A stretch of DNA of 64,000 nt from FW021-bin31 sp964647485 (GTDB taxonomy: Bacteria > Bacteroidota > Bacteroidia > Chitinophagales > Chitinophagaceae): the NCBI GenBank assembly GCA_964647485.1, contig CAZYHV010000001.1:124001-188000 (forward strand), given 5' to 3'. The notes beneath the pieces are model-generated. The model saw only the letters and a list, made by a program, of their open reading frames with translations, ran no database searches and was not told where the DNA came from. Within the stretch, counting starts at the first letter, position 1. Every line of letters starts with the position of its first letter. Made by a program: the position numbers and the translations under genes. Below are positions 1-7,502 of the stretch, one piece after another.

Positions 1-738
1 ATCTCCTCGCTCCCACTTCACCAACAATTCTACAGCTTCTTTTTGCAGCGGTGCTTCTTGTTTTGCCTGTTTTTCCTTCATTCCGGAATCAACCAATTCC
101 GTTATCTGTTGTTGATAGACTTCATTAAATTTCACATAAAATTTCCCTACAAAATGATCGCCTTTCATCCCGGCTTCATCCGGTGTTTGTTCCTCTCCAT
201 AATGCAACCATGCCACCATAGAACGACAAATATGGATTCCTCTGTCATTTACCAGATTGGCTTTAATCACCTTATATCCGCAGGCTTCTAAAATTTTAGA
301 GTAAGAATGTCCCAGAAAAATATTCCGTAAGTGTCCCAAATGAAGTGGTTTGTTTGTATTGGGGGATGAAAATTCGACCATCACCTTTTTCCCGTTCCAT
401 TCTCTCAGACCAAAATCCTTATTTTTATAATTTTTATGCAGAAATTCCCGAAGAAAATCTTCTGAAAGGGTAATATTCAAAAAACCTTTAACCATATTAT
501 ACCCACCTATCAGTTCCGGTTTTTCCCTCATCAAAAAATCTCCTAATTCCTTCCCCAGTTGCCCGGGATTCATCTTCAATATTTTCAATAACGGAAATAA
601 TACGAGTGTATAATCTCCATCAAAACCAGGTTTTGTTTCATTGACTAACAAACTTTCCGGATCAAAATCTTCCTGATACAGATGCTTAATAGCTTCTGCT
701 CCTGCTTTCTTAATTTCAAAAATAAAACTCATAGTCAT
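1..738 (-). CDS. argS: Arginyl-tRNA synthetase, N-terminal part (gene runs off the left edge)
   Basis: This gene charges tRNA-Arg with arginine in the cytoplasm. Reading the minus strand from about position 738 gives an open frame with no stop to the window edge, so only roughly the first 245 residues are visible. It shows the Arg-tRNA synthetase N-terminal additional domain (about residues 1-115) and then the class I signature VEFSSPNTNKPLHLGHLRN, in which HLGH is the HIGH-type ATP-binding motif. The next block, around KANLVNDRGIHICRSMVAW, is also typical of ArgS. Two in-frame ATGs lie at 738 and 732 and I cannot choose firmly between them; a TAnnTTTG box at 752-759 would place transcription start just upstream of both. 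The catalytic C-terminal half and KMSKS motif lie outside the window. Confidence 0.95.
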   Translation of the reverse strand, partial: MTMSFIFEIKKAGAEAIKHLYQEDFDPESLLVNETKPGFDGDYTLVLFPLLKILKMNPGQLGKELGDFLMREKPELIGGYNMVKGFLNITLSEDFLREFLHKNYKNKDFGLREWNGKKVMVEFSSPNTNKPLHLGHLRNIFLGHSYSKILEACGYKVIKANLVNDRGIHICRSMVAWLHYGEEQTPDEAGMKGDHFVGKFYVKFNEVYQQQITELVDSGMKEKQAKQEAPLQKEAVELLVKWERGD

Positions 739-751
739 TCGGTTAGTAAGG

Positions 752-759
752 CAAAAATA
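752..759 (-). promoter_or_regulatory. Bacteroidota-type -7 box for argS
   Basis: The minus strand reads TATTTTTG, matching the TAnnTTTG -7 element of the Bacteroidota primary sigma factor. It lies about 14-20 bases before the argS start. The matching -33 element is not obvious. Confidence 0.45.
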
Positions 760-806
760 CGCTTCTAAATCGGGAATTATATAAAAGATTTGGAATTATA
801 TTTCAA

Positions 807-1865
807 TCATTCTGACTTCTTCTTTAAAGACACTTCCCGATTTGTCGCAAAAGCAAATTGGACATCCATTTTTTCCAATAATTCCATGATAGAAAGATTA
901 ATATTTTGTTGTTTGTCTCTGTATGCTCCATAGCCGGGTTCCATTGAATAATATACCCCTTGAAAATGCAAACCATATTCACCAAAATCAAAAAAATGAA
1001 CCCGATCCAACAGCACTTTGTTCTGCGCATTAATAATTTTTTTCACCTCCTCCGGTATTTTTTTTAATTGCGCCGGAGAGGTTTCATAAGAAACATAAAA
1101 ATCAAAAACGGCTCGCCGTTTCTCCATCCGATTGTAATTATGAATCCATTGATCGAGCATGTTCTTATTAGAATAAATCAATTCTTCTCCTGACAGGCTT
1201 TGTATGCGTGTTGTCTTGATTCCAATATGCGTTACAGTTCCCAGCTCCCCGGAGCTCATAATCAGAAAATCTCCCACCTCATACGGTTTGTCAAAGAGAA
1301 TAGAAAAATAGGCAAAAATATCAGCTAAAATATTTTGCGCAGCCAATGCAATAGCAATTCCTCCTATTCCTAAACCGGCTAAGATGCTGCCTATACCATA
1401 TCCCAGATTTCCTAATAAAAAAACCAGTCCAAAAGTCCATAATACGATTTGCACAATCAAAAGCACCCCCGACAGGGCATTTTTGGTTTCTTTCCGTCCT
1501 TTTTGCTCCAGATAGTATTCTAATGCAGTCTGAATCGTCATAATCAAAATACGAACAACAAAAAAGACCGTTACTACAGCCATTGCGATATCAATGGCCT
1601 TCTTCATAAACACACTTAACGACAGCGTATTCACCGCAATGTATAAAGCAACAATATAAAGTAACGGCAATACACCAAAACGAATAACTCTCAATATCAA
1701 ATCCCCTATCCGTGAATCTGTTTGTTGCATTTTCTTATAGATAGCACGCTTTGCTAAGCCTTTAAAAATTTGAAAGAGTATCACCGCAATAATAACGATG
1801 CCTACAGCCACTGCATATTCTTTTGGGCTGTTTCCCCAATATGTTATTTCATTCAAATAGAACAT
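807..1865 (-). CDS. MscS family small-conductance mechanosensitive channel
   Basis: This is an inner-membrane channel protein of 352 residues that should open under membrane tension and release solutes on osmotic downshock. The N-terminal 150 residues contain several hydrophobic membrane segments. The pore-lining helix is recognisable as GLGIGGIAIALAAQNILAD, followed by the beta domain (FDKPYEVGDFLIM) and a soluble C-terminal alpha/beta domain, which is the standard order for MscS proteins. The start ATG at 1865 gives MFYLNEITYWGNSPKEY. It lies downstream of korA on the same strand, but a 247-base gap makes cotranscription uncertain. Members of this family vary widely in gating, so the ion or solute preference is unknown. 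Confidence 0.88.
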   Translation of the reverse strand: MFYLNEITYWGNSPKEYAVAVGIVIIAVILFQIFKGLAKRAIYKKMQQTDSRIGDLILRVIRFGVLPLLYIVALYIAVNTLSLSVFMKKAIDIAMAVVTVFFVVRILIMTIQTALEYYLEQKGRKETKNALSGVLLIVQIVLWTFGLVFLLGNLGYGIGSILAGLGIGGIAIALAAQNILADIFAYFSILFDKPYEVGDFLIMSSGELGTVTHIGIKTTRIQSLSGEELIYSNKNMLDQWIHNYNRMEKRRAVFDFYVSYETSPAQLKKIPEEVKKIINAQNKVLLDRVHFFDFGEYGLHFQGVYYSMEPGYGAYRDKQQNINLSIMELLEKMDVQFAFATNREVSLKKKSE

Positions 1866-1948
1866 AGCTTTTTTATTTTAAAAATAAAAAAACTGCCCGA
1901 ACCGACAGTTTTATAAATCATAATAGTTCTGTTAAGTTAACAGAAGTC

Positions 1949-1991
1949 ATCGTTTCTCTCTGAAAGACAGGTATTTGTAGTTTTTCAAGAT
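1949..1991. repeat. Intergenic segment similar to 13343-13388
   Basis: The 247-base gap between the MscS gene and korA holds no complete gene. Positions 1949-1991 closely match 13343-13388 elsewhere in the window; both carry CTCTGAAAGAC and, about six bases on, TGTAGTTTTTCAAGAT. Read on the minus strand both can be translated with a shared ILKNY...SFR.KR pattern, so they may be two remnants of one lost gene or mobile element. The match is short and I cannot name the source. Confidence 0.4.
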
Positions 1992-2112
1992 CTTTTTGAA
2001 CGGAGGGAATATCGCTTCAATCAAATTAAATAATGGAGTTGTTCGAATCACAATGTTTATAAACCTAAAATGGTAATAAAATAGTGACCCGGCACAACTA
2101 ATTCATATCCTA

Positions 2113-3963
2113 TCAGGAAAGATATTCTTTTATCCAGTTCATCAATTCTCGTTTTGACATGGGGGTTCCCATAATCTTATGATAGCCTTTTGCATCAATC
2201 ATAAACTCATCTCTCAGAATCTTTATCAACTGACCATTATTCATTTCAGGAATGAGTATCTGATCAAAACGATGAAGGATTTCTCCCAAATTTCTTGGGA
2301 AAGGTCTCAAATAACGTAAGTGAGCATGAGCCACTTCATAGCCTTGCAATACCAAATCGCTGACTGCACTCTTAATTGCTCCAAATGTAGAGCCCCATCC
2401 AAGTACTAAAACTTTTCCTTTTTCGGCTCCTGTTTCTATGGTTTGCAGGGGAATATCTTCTGCTATTTTATCTACCTTTTTCTGTCGGGTCTCTACCATA
2501 TGCTGATGATTTTCCGGATCATAGCTTACATTCCCTGTAATATCTTCTTTTTCTAATCCACCTATCCTATGTTCCAAGCCTTCCACTCCCGGGATAGCCC
2601 ATTCTCTCACCAGATTTTTATCTCTTACATAAGGTCGGTATTGCTCTTCTCCCTCCTGCAATCTCTCTGCATAAGCGACTGTTATTTTAGGAAGATCTCT
2701 ACTTTTGGGAAAACGCCAAGGTTCGGAGCCATTTGCCAAATACCCATCAGACATGACAATCACCGGCGTCATATGTTTGACTGCTATCCGGAAAGCTTCA
2801 AATACAATATTAAAACAATCTGAAGGGGTCTGTGCAGCTAAAATAGGCATTGGACTTTCCCCATTTCTTCCATAATAGGCCTGCATCAAATCCGATTGCT
2901 CTGTTTTCGTTGGCAGTCCGGTAGAAGGACCTCCTCTTTGTACATCAATGACCACTAATGGAATTTCCAACATCATCGCCAGCCCCATAGCTTCTGTTTT
3001 TAGTGCCATGCCCGGTCCTGATGTAGTTGTCACGCCCAAATTCCCACCATAAGCTGCTCCAATGACTGAACTAATAGCAGCAATCTCATCTTCAGCCTGA
3101 AAAGTTTTTATACCAAAATTTTTATGCCGACTTAATTCATGAAGAATATCAGAAGCAGGCGTAATCGGATAAGAACCTAAGAATAAAGGAGTCTCGGCCT
3201 TTTGAGAAGCAGCAATCAAGCCATAAGCCAATGCTGTATTCCCGGTAATACTCCTATAGGTCCCCGGCTCCATACTGGCTTTATTAACTCTAAAACGTAC
3301 GCCAAAGGCTTCAGTAGTTTCCCCAAAATTATATCCGGCTTTTAATACCCGAACATTCGCATCCAGGATATCCGGTTTCTTGCCAAATTTTTCTTTAAGA
3401 AAATCAATGGTATTCTCCATTTTCCGATCATACATCCAATACAAGAAACCTAAAACAAACATATTCTTCGACCGTTCTTGCTCTTTTCGTCCTAATCCGG
3501 ATCCTTTCAAAACTTCTTTGGTCAACTTCGTAATATCTATCGGATATACAGTATAGTTTTGTAAAGAATCATTCTCTAAAGGATTTTCTCCCTCCGGATA
3601 ATTCGCTAAACGAAGATTTTTTTTATCAAAACCTCCTATATTAGCAATAATAATCCCTCCTTTTTTCAACTCACTAAGATTCGTCTTTAAAGCCGCTGCA
3701 TTCATCACCACCAAAACATCACAGGCATCTCCGGGGGTAAATATCCGGTGACTCGAAAAGTGTAGTTGAAAACCACTCACTCCGGGTAACGTTCCTTGCG
3801 GAGCACGTATCTCTGCCGGATAATTCGGGAAGGTAGATAAATCACTTCCGGTCAATGCCGTATTACTCGTAAACTGAGATCCCGTCAACTGCATTCCATC
3901 TCCACTATCTCCGGCAAACTTTATGACTACATCCTCTATTATTTTCGTTTGATCAGATTCCAT
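2113..3963 (-). CDS. korA: 2-oxoacid:acceptor oxidoreductase, fused gamma-alpha subunit (KorA type)
   Basis: This is the large subunit of a thiamine-diphosphate and ferredoxin dependent enzyme that decarboxylates a 2-oxoacid, most likely 2-oxoglutarate, to the acyl-CoA. The 616 residues begin with the gamma domain (about 10-190, with KFAGDSGDGMQLTG and FPNYPAEIRAP) and continue into the alpha-subunit pyrimidine-binding domain (about 230-480, with GSYPITPASDILHEL and TTTSGPGMALKTEA) and the C-terminal domain with the LRYLRPFP stretch. The fused arrangement is usual for Bacteroidota KorA. The beta subunit gene, which normally follows directly, is absent: the next gene downstream is an MscS channel. 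KorB must therefore be encoded elsewhere or be lost. A -7 box lies at 3987-3994. Substrate choice between 2-oxoglutarate and other oxoacids is inferred from family resemblance. Confidence 0.9.
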   Translation of the reverse strand: MESDQTKIIEDVVIKFAGDSGDGMQLTGSQFTSNTALTGSDLSTFPNYPAEIRAPQGTLPGVSGFQLHFSSHRIFTPGDACDVLVVMNAAALKTNLSELKKGGIIIANIGGFDKKNLRLANYPEGENPLENDSLQNYTVYPIDITKLTKEVLKGSGLGRKEQERSKNMFVLGFLYWMYDRKMENTIDFLKEKFGKKPDILDANVRVLKAGYNFGETTEAFGVRFRVNKASMEPGTYRSITGNTALAYGLIAASQKAETPLFLGSYPITPASDILHELSRHKNFGIKTFQAEDEIAAISSVIGAAYGGNLGVTTTSGPGMALKTEAMGLAMMLEIPLVVIDVQRGGPSTGLPTKTEQSDLMQAYYGRNGESPMPILAAQTPSDCFNIVFEAFRIAVKHMTPVIVMSDGYLANGSEPWRFPKSRDLPKITVAYAERLQEGEEQYRPYVRDKNLVREWAIPGVEGLEHRIGGLEKEDITGNVSYDPENHQHMVETRQKKVDKIAEDIPLQTIETGAEKGKVLVLGWGSTFGAIKSAVSDLVLQGYEVAHAHLRYLRPFPRNLGEILHRFDQILIPEMNNGQLIKILRDEFMIDAKGYHKIMGTPMSKRELMNWIKEYLS

Positions 3964-3986
3964 CTAAACCTCTTTTTATTTGGACA

Positions 3987-3994
3987 CAAAGGTA
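3987..3994 (-). promoter_or_regulatory. Bacteroidota-type -7 box for korA
   Basis: The minus strand reads TACCTTTG, a perfect TAnnTTTG element, 24 bases before the korA ATG. The remaining gap up to the E2 gene (3995-4234) is A/T rich and shows no gene. Confidence 0.55.
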
Positions 3995-4234
3995 ATTATA
4001 AAAAAATAGGTTTAAGAACCTGCTCTTTTTAAAAAATCCGACCTTTCAATAAGTTTAGCGAGGTATAACAGCTATAAGAATTGAATACAATAGCCTTTCC
4101 CATGCATCCACTACGCTTTTCTTCTATTAAAAATTATTATTTTTTTTCCAAAAACAGTAAATACTTTTACCTTATTCGTTACTCATAATCCCCAAATGCA
4201 ACTATTTTAAAAAAAGGAAATGCTATTCTCCACT

Positions 4235-5590
4235 TCAAATCTCTCTATTCAAGTCAAAATGTTCTAATTCTTTCGCAACCGCAGTCAAGAAGGTAGCTCC
4301 CAGAGAACCATCAACGACCCGATGATCATAAGACATCGACAGATACATCATATGACGAATAGCGATGGAATCTCCTTGTGCTGTTTCAACAACTACGGCC
4401 TTCTTTTTAATGGTTCCCACCGCCAATATGGCTACCTGAGGCTGGTTGATAATCGGCGTTCCCGCAAGGCTGTCAAAAGTCCCCACATTGGTCATCGTAA
4501 AGGTACCATCTCGAGTAGCATCCGGTGCCAAACTGCCATCTCTCGCATCATGAGCCAGCGCATTCACTTGTTTTGTTAAGCCAACCAAATTCAACTGATC
4601 TGCTCTTTTAATCACCGGAACAATCAGACTGCCGTCCTGTAATGCCGTAGCCATACCAATATTAATATCCTTCTTTATTAGAATATTATCTCCATCCACA
4701 GCGCTGTTAATCAGTGGAAAACGTTTAATACATTTTACAATAGCCTCTATAAAGAGCGGAGTAAAGGTCAGTTTCTCACCTTCCCGTTCCTGGAATTCTT
4801 TCTTTACCCTGTTACGCCATTTTACAATATTGGTCACATCGGCCTCACTAAAACTGGTCACATGTGGACTGATTCGTTTACTTTGAACCATATGCTCAGC
4901 AATAATCTTACGTCTTCTATCCATTTTCACCACCTCTACATCATCTCCATAATCAACTCTTCTTTTTACCTCCACAACAGATTGCTCTTTACTTGCTTCT
5001 TCCTCTTTCTCAATATTGGGCGTATCATCGGAAACAGAAGTTATTTCATTATCAGAGGGAGTCTTCTGCGTTTTTCCCGATTTCTTGTCTTCAATATATT
5101 TAAGGATATCTTTTTTAGTTACTCGCCCTCCTAAACCATGCCCCTCTATCTTTTCCAACTCCCCTAAAGGAATGCCCTCTTCTCCGGCTATCTTCATGAC
5201 CAATGGAGAATAAAAACGACTATTTTCCATTTTCTTCTCCGGAGTCTCCTCTTCTTCTTTCCTTTCCTCCTCAGCCGGAGTTTCCTCTTCTTCTTCCTCC
5301 TCTGATAAGAGAAGATTTTCCGCCTCTTCTCCTTCTTCTGCCACCTCATCCGACACTTCAATCCGCGCAATGGTTTCACCTATTGACACCACCTCATTTT
5401 CCTCATAGAGAATTTCAGCTATTGTTCCATCCACAGAGGAAGGAACATCACTGTCCACTTTATCTGTCGCCACCTCCAGTATAGTTTCATCCTCTGCTAC
5501 TTCATCCCCTACCTTTTTATTCCAATGAAGTATCGTTGCCTCTACAATGCTCTCTCCCATGGGGGGTAATTCTAAATCTATTATAGCCAT
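4235..5590 (-). CDS. 2-oxo acid dehydrogenase E2 component (lipoyl dihydrolipoamide acyltransferase)
   Basis: This 451-residue protein is the acyltransferase core of a 2-oxo acid dehydrogenase complex and moves an acyl group from its lipoyl arm to coenzyme A. The lipoyl domain occupies about residues 1-80, with the lipoylated lysine K44 in EVATDKVDSDVP. A very acidic Glu-rich linker follows (about 85-120). The E3-binding peripheral domain comes next (about 125-165, YSPLVMKIAGEEGI), then a second charged linker and the catalytic domain (about 215-451). The active-site motif HxxxDG is intact at H423-G428 (SYDHRVVDGSLG). Whether it serves branched-chain oxoacids, 2-oxoglutarate or pyruvate cannot be read from the sequence; no E1 or E3 gene is next to it. 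It sits on the same strand as korA, another oxoacid enzyme, but with a 271-base gap. Confidence 0.9.
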   Translation of the reverse strand: MAIIDLELPPMGESIVEATILHWNKKVGDEVAEDETILEVATDKVDSDVPSSVDGTIAEILYEENEVVSIGETIARIEVSDEVAEEGEEAENLLLSEEEEEEETPAEEERKEEEETPEKKMENSRFYSPLVMKIAGEEGIPLGELEKIEGHGLGGRVTKKDILKYIEDKKSGKTQKTPSDNEITSVSDDTPNIEKEEEASKEQSVVEVKRRVDYGDDVEVVKMDRRRKIIAEHMVQSKRISPHVTSFSEADVTNIVKWRNRVKKEFQEREGEKLTFTPLFIEAIVKCIKRFPLINSAVDGDNILIKKDINIGMATALQDGSLIVPVIKRADQLNLVGLTKQVNALAHDARDGSLAPDATRDGTFTMTNVGTFDSLAGTPIINQPQVAILAVGTIKKKAVVVETAQGDSIAIRHMMYLSMSYDHRVVDGSLGATFLTAVAKELEHFDLNREI

Positions 5591-5617
5591 AAGTTGTTTA
5601 TTTCAATTAAGTGGATA

Positions 5618-5625
5618 CAAAAGTA
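5618..5625 (-). promoter_or_regulatory. Bacteroidota-type -7 box for the E2 gene
   Basis: The minus strand reads TACTTTTG (TAnnTTTG), 28 bases upstream of the E2 start codon. It shows that the E2 gene can be transcribed separately from cinA, which ends only 12 bases further upstream. Confidence 0.5.
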
Positions 5626-5637
5626 AGGAAATGCGCT

Positions 5638-6900
5638 TTATTTTCCGATATCCTTTATTGCTTCCAAAAGAAGAATAAGGGCATAGTTAGCTGTCAATAT
5701 AATATTTTTTTTCCGATCATAGCGTAATTGTAATTTTCTGGTATATAATTGCCGATCATTACCCGCTGCTATCCACGCCGTACCTACCGGTTTCTCAGCA
5801 GAACCTCCTCCGGGCCCCATAATTCCAGAAACGGCAATTCCAACATCAGTATCTAATTTTTTCAACACCCCTTCTAACATCTTCCGGACAACTTCCTCAC
5901 TAACCGCTCCTTTTTTAGATAAAGTATTTTTCGATACCCCCAACAATTGATGCTTCATTTCATTACTATAGGTCACTACCGCTCCTTGAAAATAATCAGA
6001 GCTTCCCGGTACAGCGGTAAACAGATGCCCAATAAATCCACCGGTACAGCTTTCTGCAGTAGCCACAGATAATCCCTTACGACGAAGTTCTTCTCCCACC
6101 TGTTTTTGAAGGGGGATATCTCCGATGATGAGGAGATATTTTCTAACTTTATTCTCTAAAGAAGATCCGTACTGGTCTAGTTCATGTGCTAATTTTTGTT
6201 TTATGGAACCTTTCGCTGTTAATCTAAGCTTCAACATTCCATTATCGGGTAAATAGGCCAGAGAAATATGAGGAGGCAGGCTGCGTTCAAATGACCTCAA
6301 ACTTTCTGCTAAAGTGGATTCCGGAACTCCCGAAACGATCCAGGTACGATGCAAAATAGCCGGAGTTCTAAAGTGGGTTAATAACTTAGGAATCACTTTA
6401 TCCTTCATCAGCCCTTTCATTTCAAAGGGAATTCCCGGCATGGCAACAAAAATAGTCCCTTTTTCATCAAACCATAATCCGGGAGCCGTCCCTCGTTCAT
6501 TAAAAAGAACCTGACCTTTATTCGGCACTAAAGCCTGTTCTTTATTACGTGCTAAAAACGTACCCCCCAAATGTGCTAAGCGTTTTTTCACTTGTTCCAA
6601 TACCTGTTCATCCCATTCCAGAGGCGCATCAAAATAATCAGATAAAACACCTTTGGTTTGATCATCATCCGTTGGGCCTAGCCCTCCGGTCATCAGGATA
6701 ACATCTGCAGATTTGCTTTCCTCCCGCAGGGTGTTTTTTATCGCCAAAGGATCATCCGCAATGGCGATACGTCGCTCTACCCAAAAACCCGCCGCAATAA
6801 GCTGCTGCGACATCCACACAGAATTCGTATCCACAGTCTGCCCAATAAGCAACTCATCGCCAATGGTAATAAGGGTGACCTTTACTTCTTTTTCTTCCAT
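5638..6900 (-). CDS. cinA: CinA family nicotinamide mononucleotide deamidase-related protein
   Basis: This 420-residue protein has the full two-domain CinA layout. The N-terminal molybdopterin-binding-like domain (about 8-175) carries TIGDELLIGQTVDTNSVW and MTGGLGPTDDDQTK; in characterised CinA proteins this half acts as an ADP-ribose pyrophosphatase. The C-terminal domain (about 260-415) carries SVATAESCTGGFIGHLFT and GIAVSGIMGPGGGS, with the serine of AESCTGG as the likely catalytic residue of nicotinamide mononucleotide deamidase. Together these support a role in pyridine nucleotide recycling; the historical link to competence is not needed here. The start codon is followed by MEEKEVKVTLITIGDEL. 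A -7 box lies at 6909-6916, so the leader is very short. Confidence 0.92.
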   Translation of the reverse strand: MEEKEVKVTLITIGDELLIGQTVDTNSVWMSQQLIAAGFWVERRIAIADDPLAIKNTLREESKSADVILMTGGLGPTDDDQTKGVLSDYFDAPLEWDEQVLEQVKKRLAHLGGTFLARNKEQALVPNKGQVLFNERGTAPGLWFDEKGTIFVAMPGIPFEMKGLMKDKVIPKLLTHFRTPAILHRTWIVSGVPESTLAESLRSFERSLPPHISLAYLPDNGMLKLRLTAKGSIKQKLAHELDQYGSSLENKVRKYLLIIGDIPLQKQVGEELRRKGLSVATAESCTGGFIGHLFTAVPGSSDYFQGAVVTYSNEMKHQLLGVSKNTLSKKGAVSEEVVRKMLEGVLKKLDTDVGIAVSGIMGPGGGSAEKPVGTAWIAAGNDRQLYTRKLQLRYDRKKNIILTANYALILLLEAIKDIGK

Positions 6901-6908
6901 AGAGAAAA

Positions 6909-6916
6909 CAAATATA
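6909..6916 (-). promoter_or_regulatory. Bacteroidota-type -7 box for cinA
   Basis: The minus strand reads TATATTTG (TAnnTTTG) only eight bases before the cinA ATG. Transcription would start at or within a base or two of the start codon, which suggests a leaderless or nearly leaderless message. Confidence 0.45.
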
Positions 6917-7237
6917 GCAAAAAAGGACGGCAGTTACCGTATCCCTCAAATTTACCAAAGCATCATCAGGAAAGAACTTTGACAATCTACATGCCAATAA
7001 AACAAAAAAGCAGATTCATCCACTTTTATAGCTCAATCACTCTTGCATAGCAAACAGATCCCGGGAAGCAAATAAATATATGATGATAAGACATTAGTAT
7101 TTGGAAATTGTGAATGCAATAATTTTATTGCTGACACTCCGCAGTTTGGCTGATGTAATGATGACACTACTCTTATTGGAATCTTCCAGTTATTTGAAGG
7201 TTTCGACTTTCAGACAGCTATTTTATTTAAAAAAACG

Positions 7238-7245
7238 TATATTTG
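7238..7245 (+). promoter_or_regulatory. Bacteroidota-type -7 box ahead of the lipoprotein stub
   Basis: TATATTTG on the plus strand matches TAnnTTTG and lies 45 bases before the ATG of the short lipoprotein frame at 7291. It suggests that the stub kept its promoter. The rest of the gap 6901-7237 shows nothing I recognise. Confidence 0.4.
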
Positions 7246-7290
7246 AATAACAAGGAAAGCAAAAAAAAGGATTCCATAAATCTATTCAAT

Positions 7291-7413
7291 ATGAAGCGGG
7301 TTTTAAAACAAAGAATCATTGGGGCAAGTGCAGTGTTGGTTCTAATAAGCGCATGCAATACCAATCATACGACCAGAGTACAATCTACCGTATTTGAGGA
7401 CAGTCAAAATTAA
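7291..7413 (+). pseudogene. Truncated lipoprotein stub (40 codons)
   Basis: An ATG at 7291 opens a 40-residue frame, MKRVLKQRIIGASAVLVLIS followed by ACNTNHTT, which is a textbook lipoprotein signal peptide with lipobox ISAC, but the protein ends only 18 residues after the lipid-bearing cysteine. An A-rich stretch and a TAnnTTTG box precede it. Directly after the stop, another frame reads NVEGSACQKSSKDSLEKFAS before it also stops, so a frameshift may have broken a slightly longer gene. It is convergent with the barrel gene that ends at 7503, and its 3' part may have been lost when that gene cluster arrived. An intact small secreted lipopeptide cannot be excluded. Confidence 0.4.
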
Positions 7414-7502
7414 TGTAGAAGGATCGGCATGCCAGAAGTCATCCAAAGACAGCTTGGAGAAATTTGCATCCGCCCAATGATAGACGCTCCAATCGCAGGC
7501 AA

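Noticed and set aside
5203..5484. Proline/leucine-rich plus-strand frame in the E2 gene
   Set aside because: It is the complement of the Glu-rich linker codons of the E2 protein and has no independent evidence.
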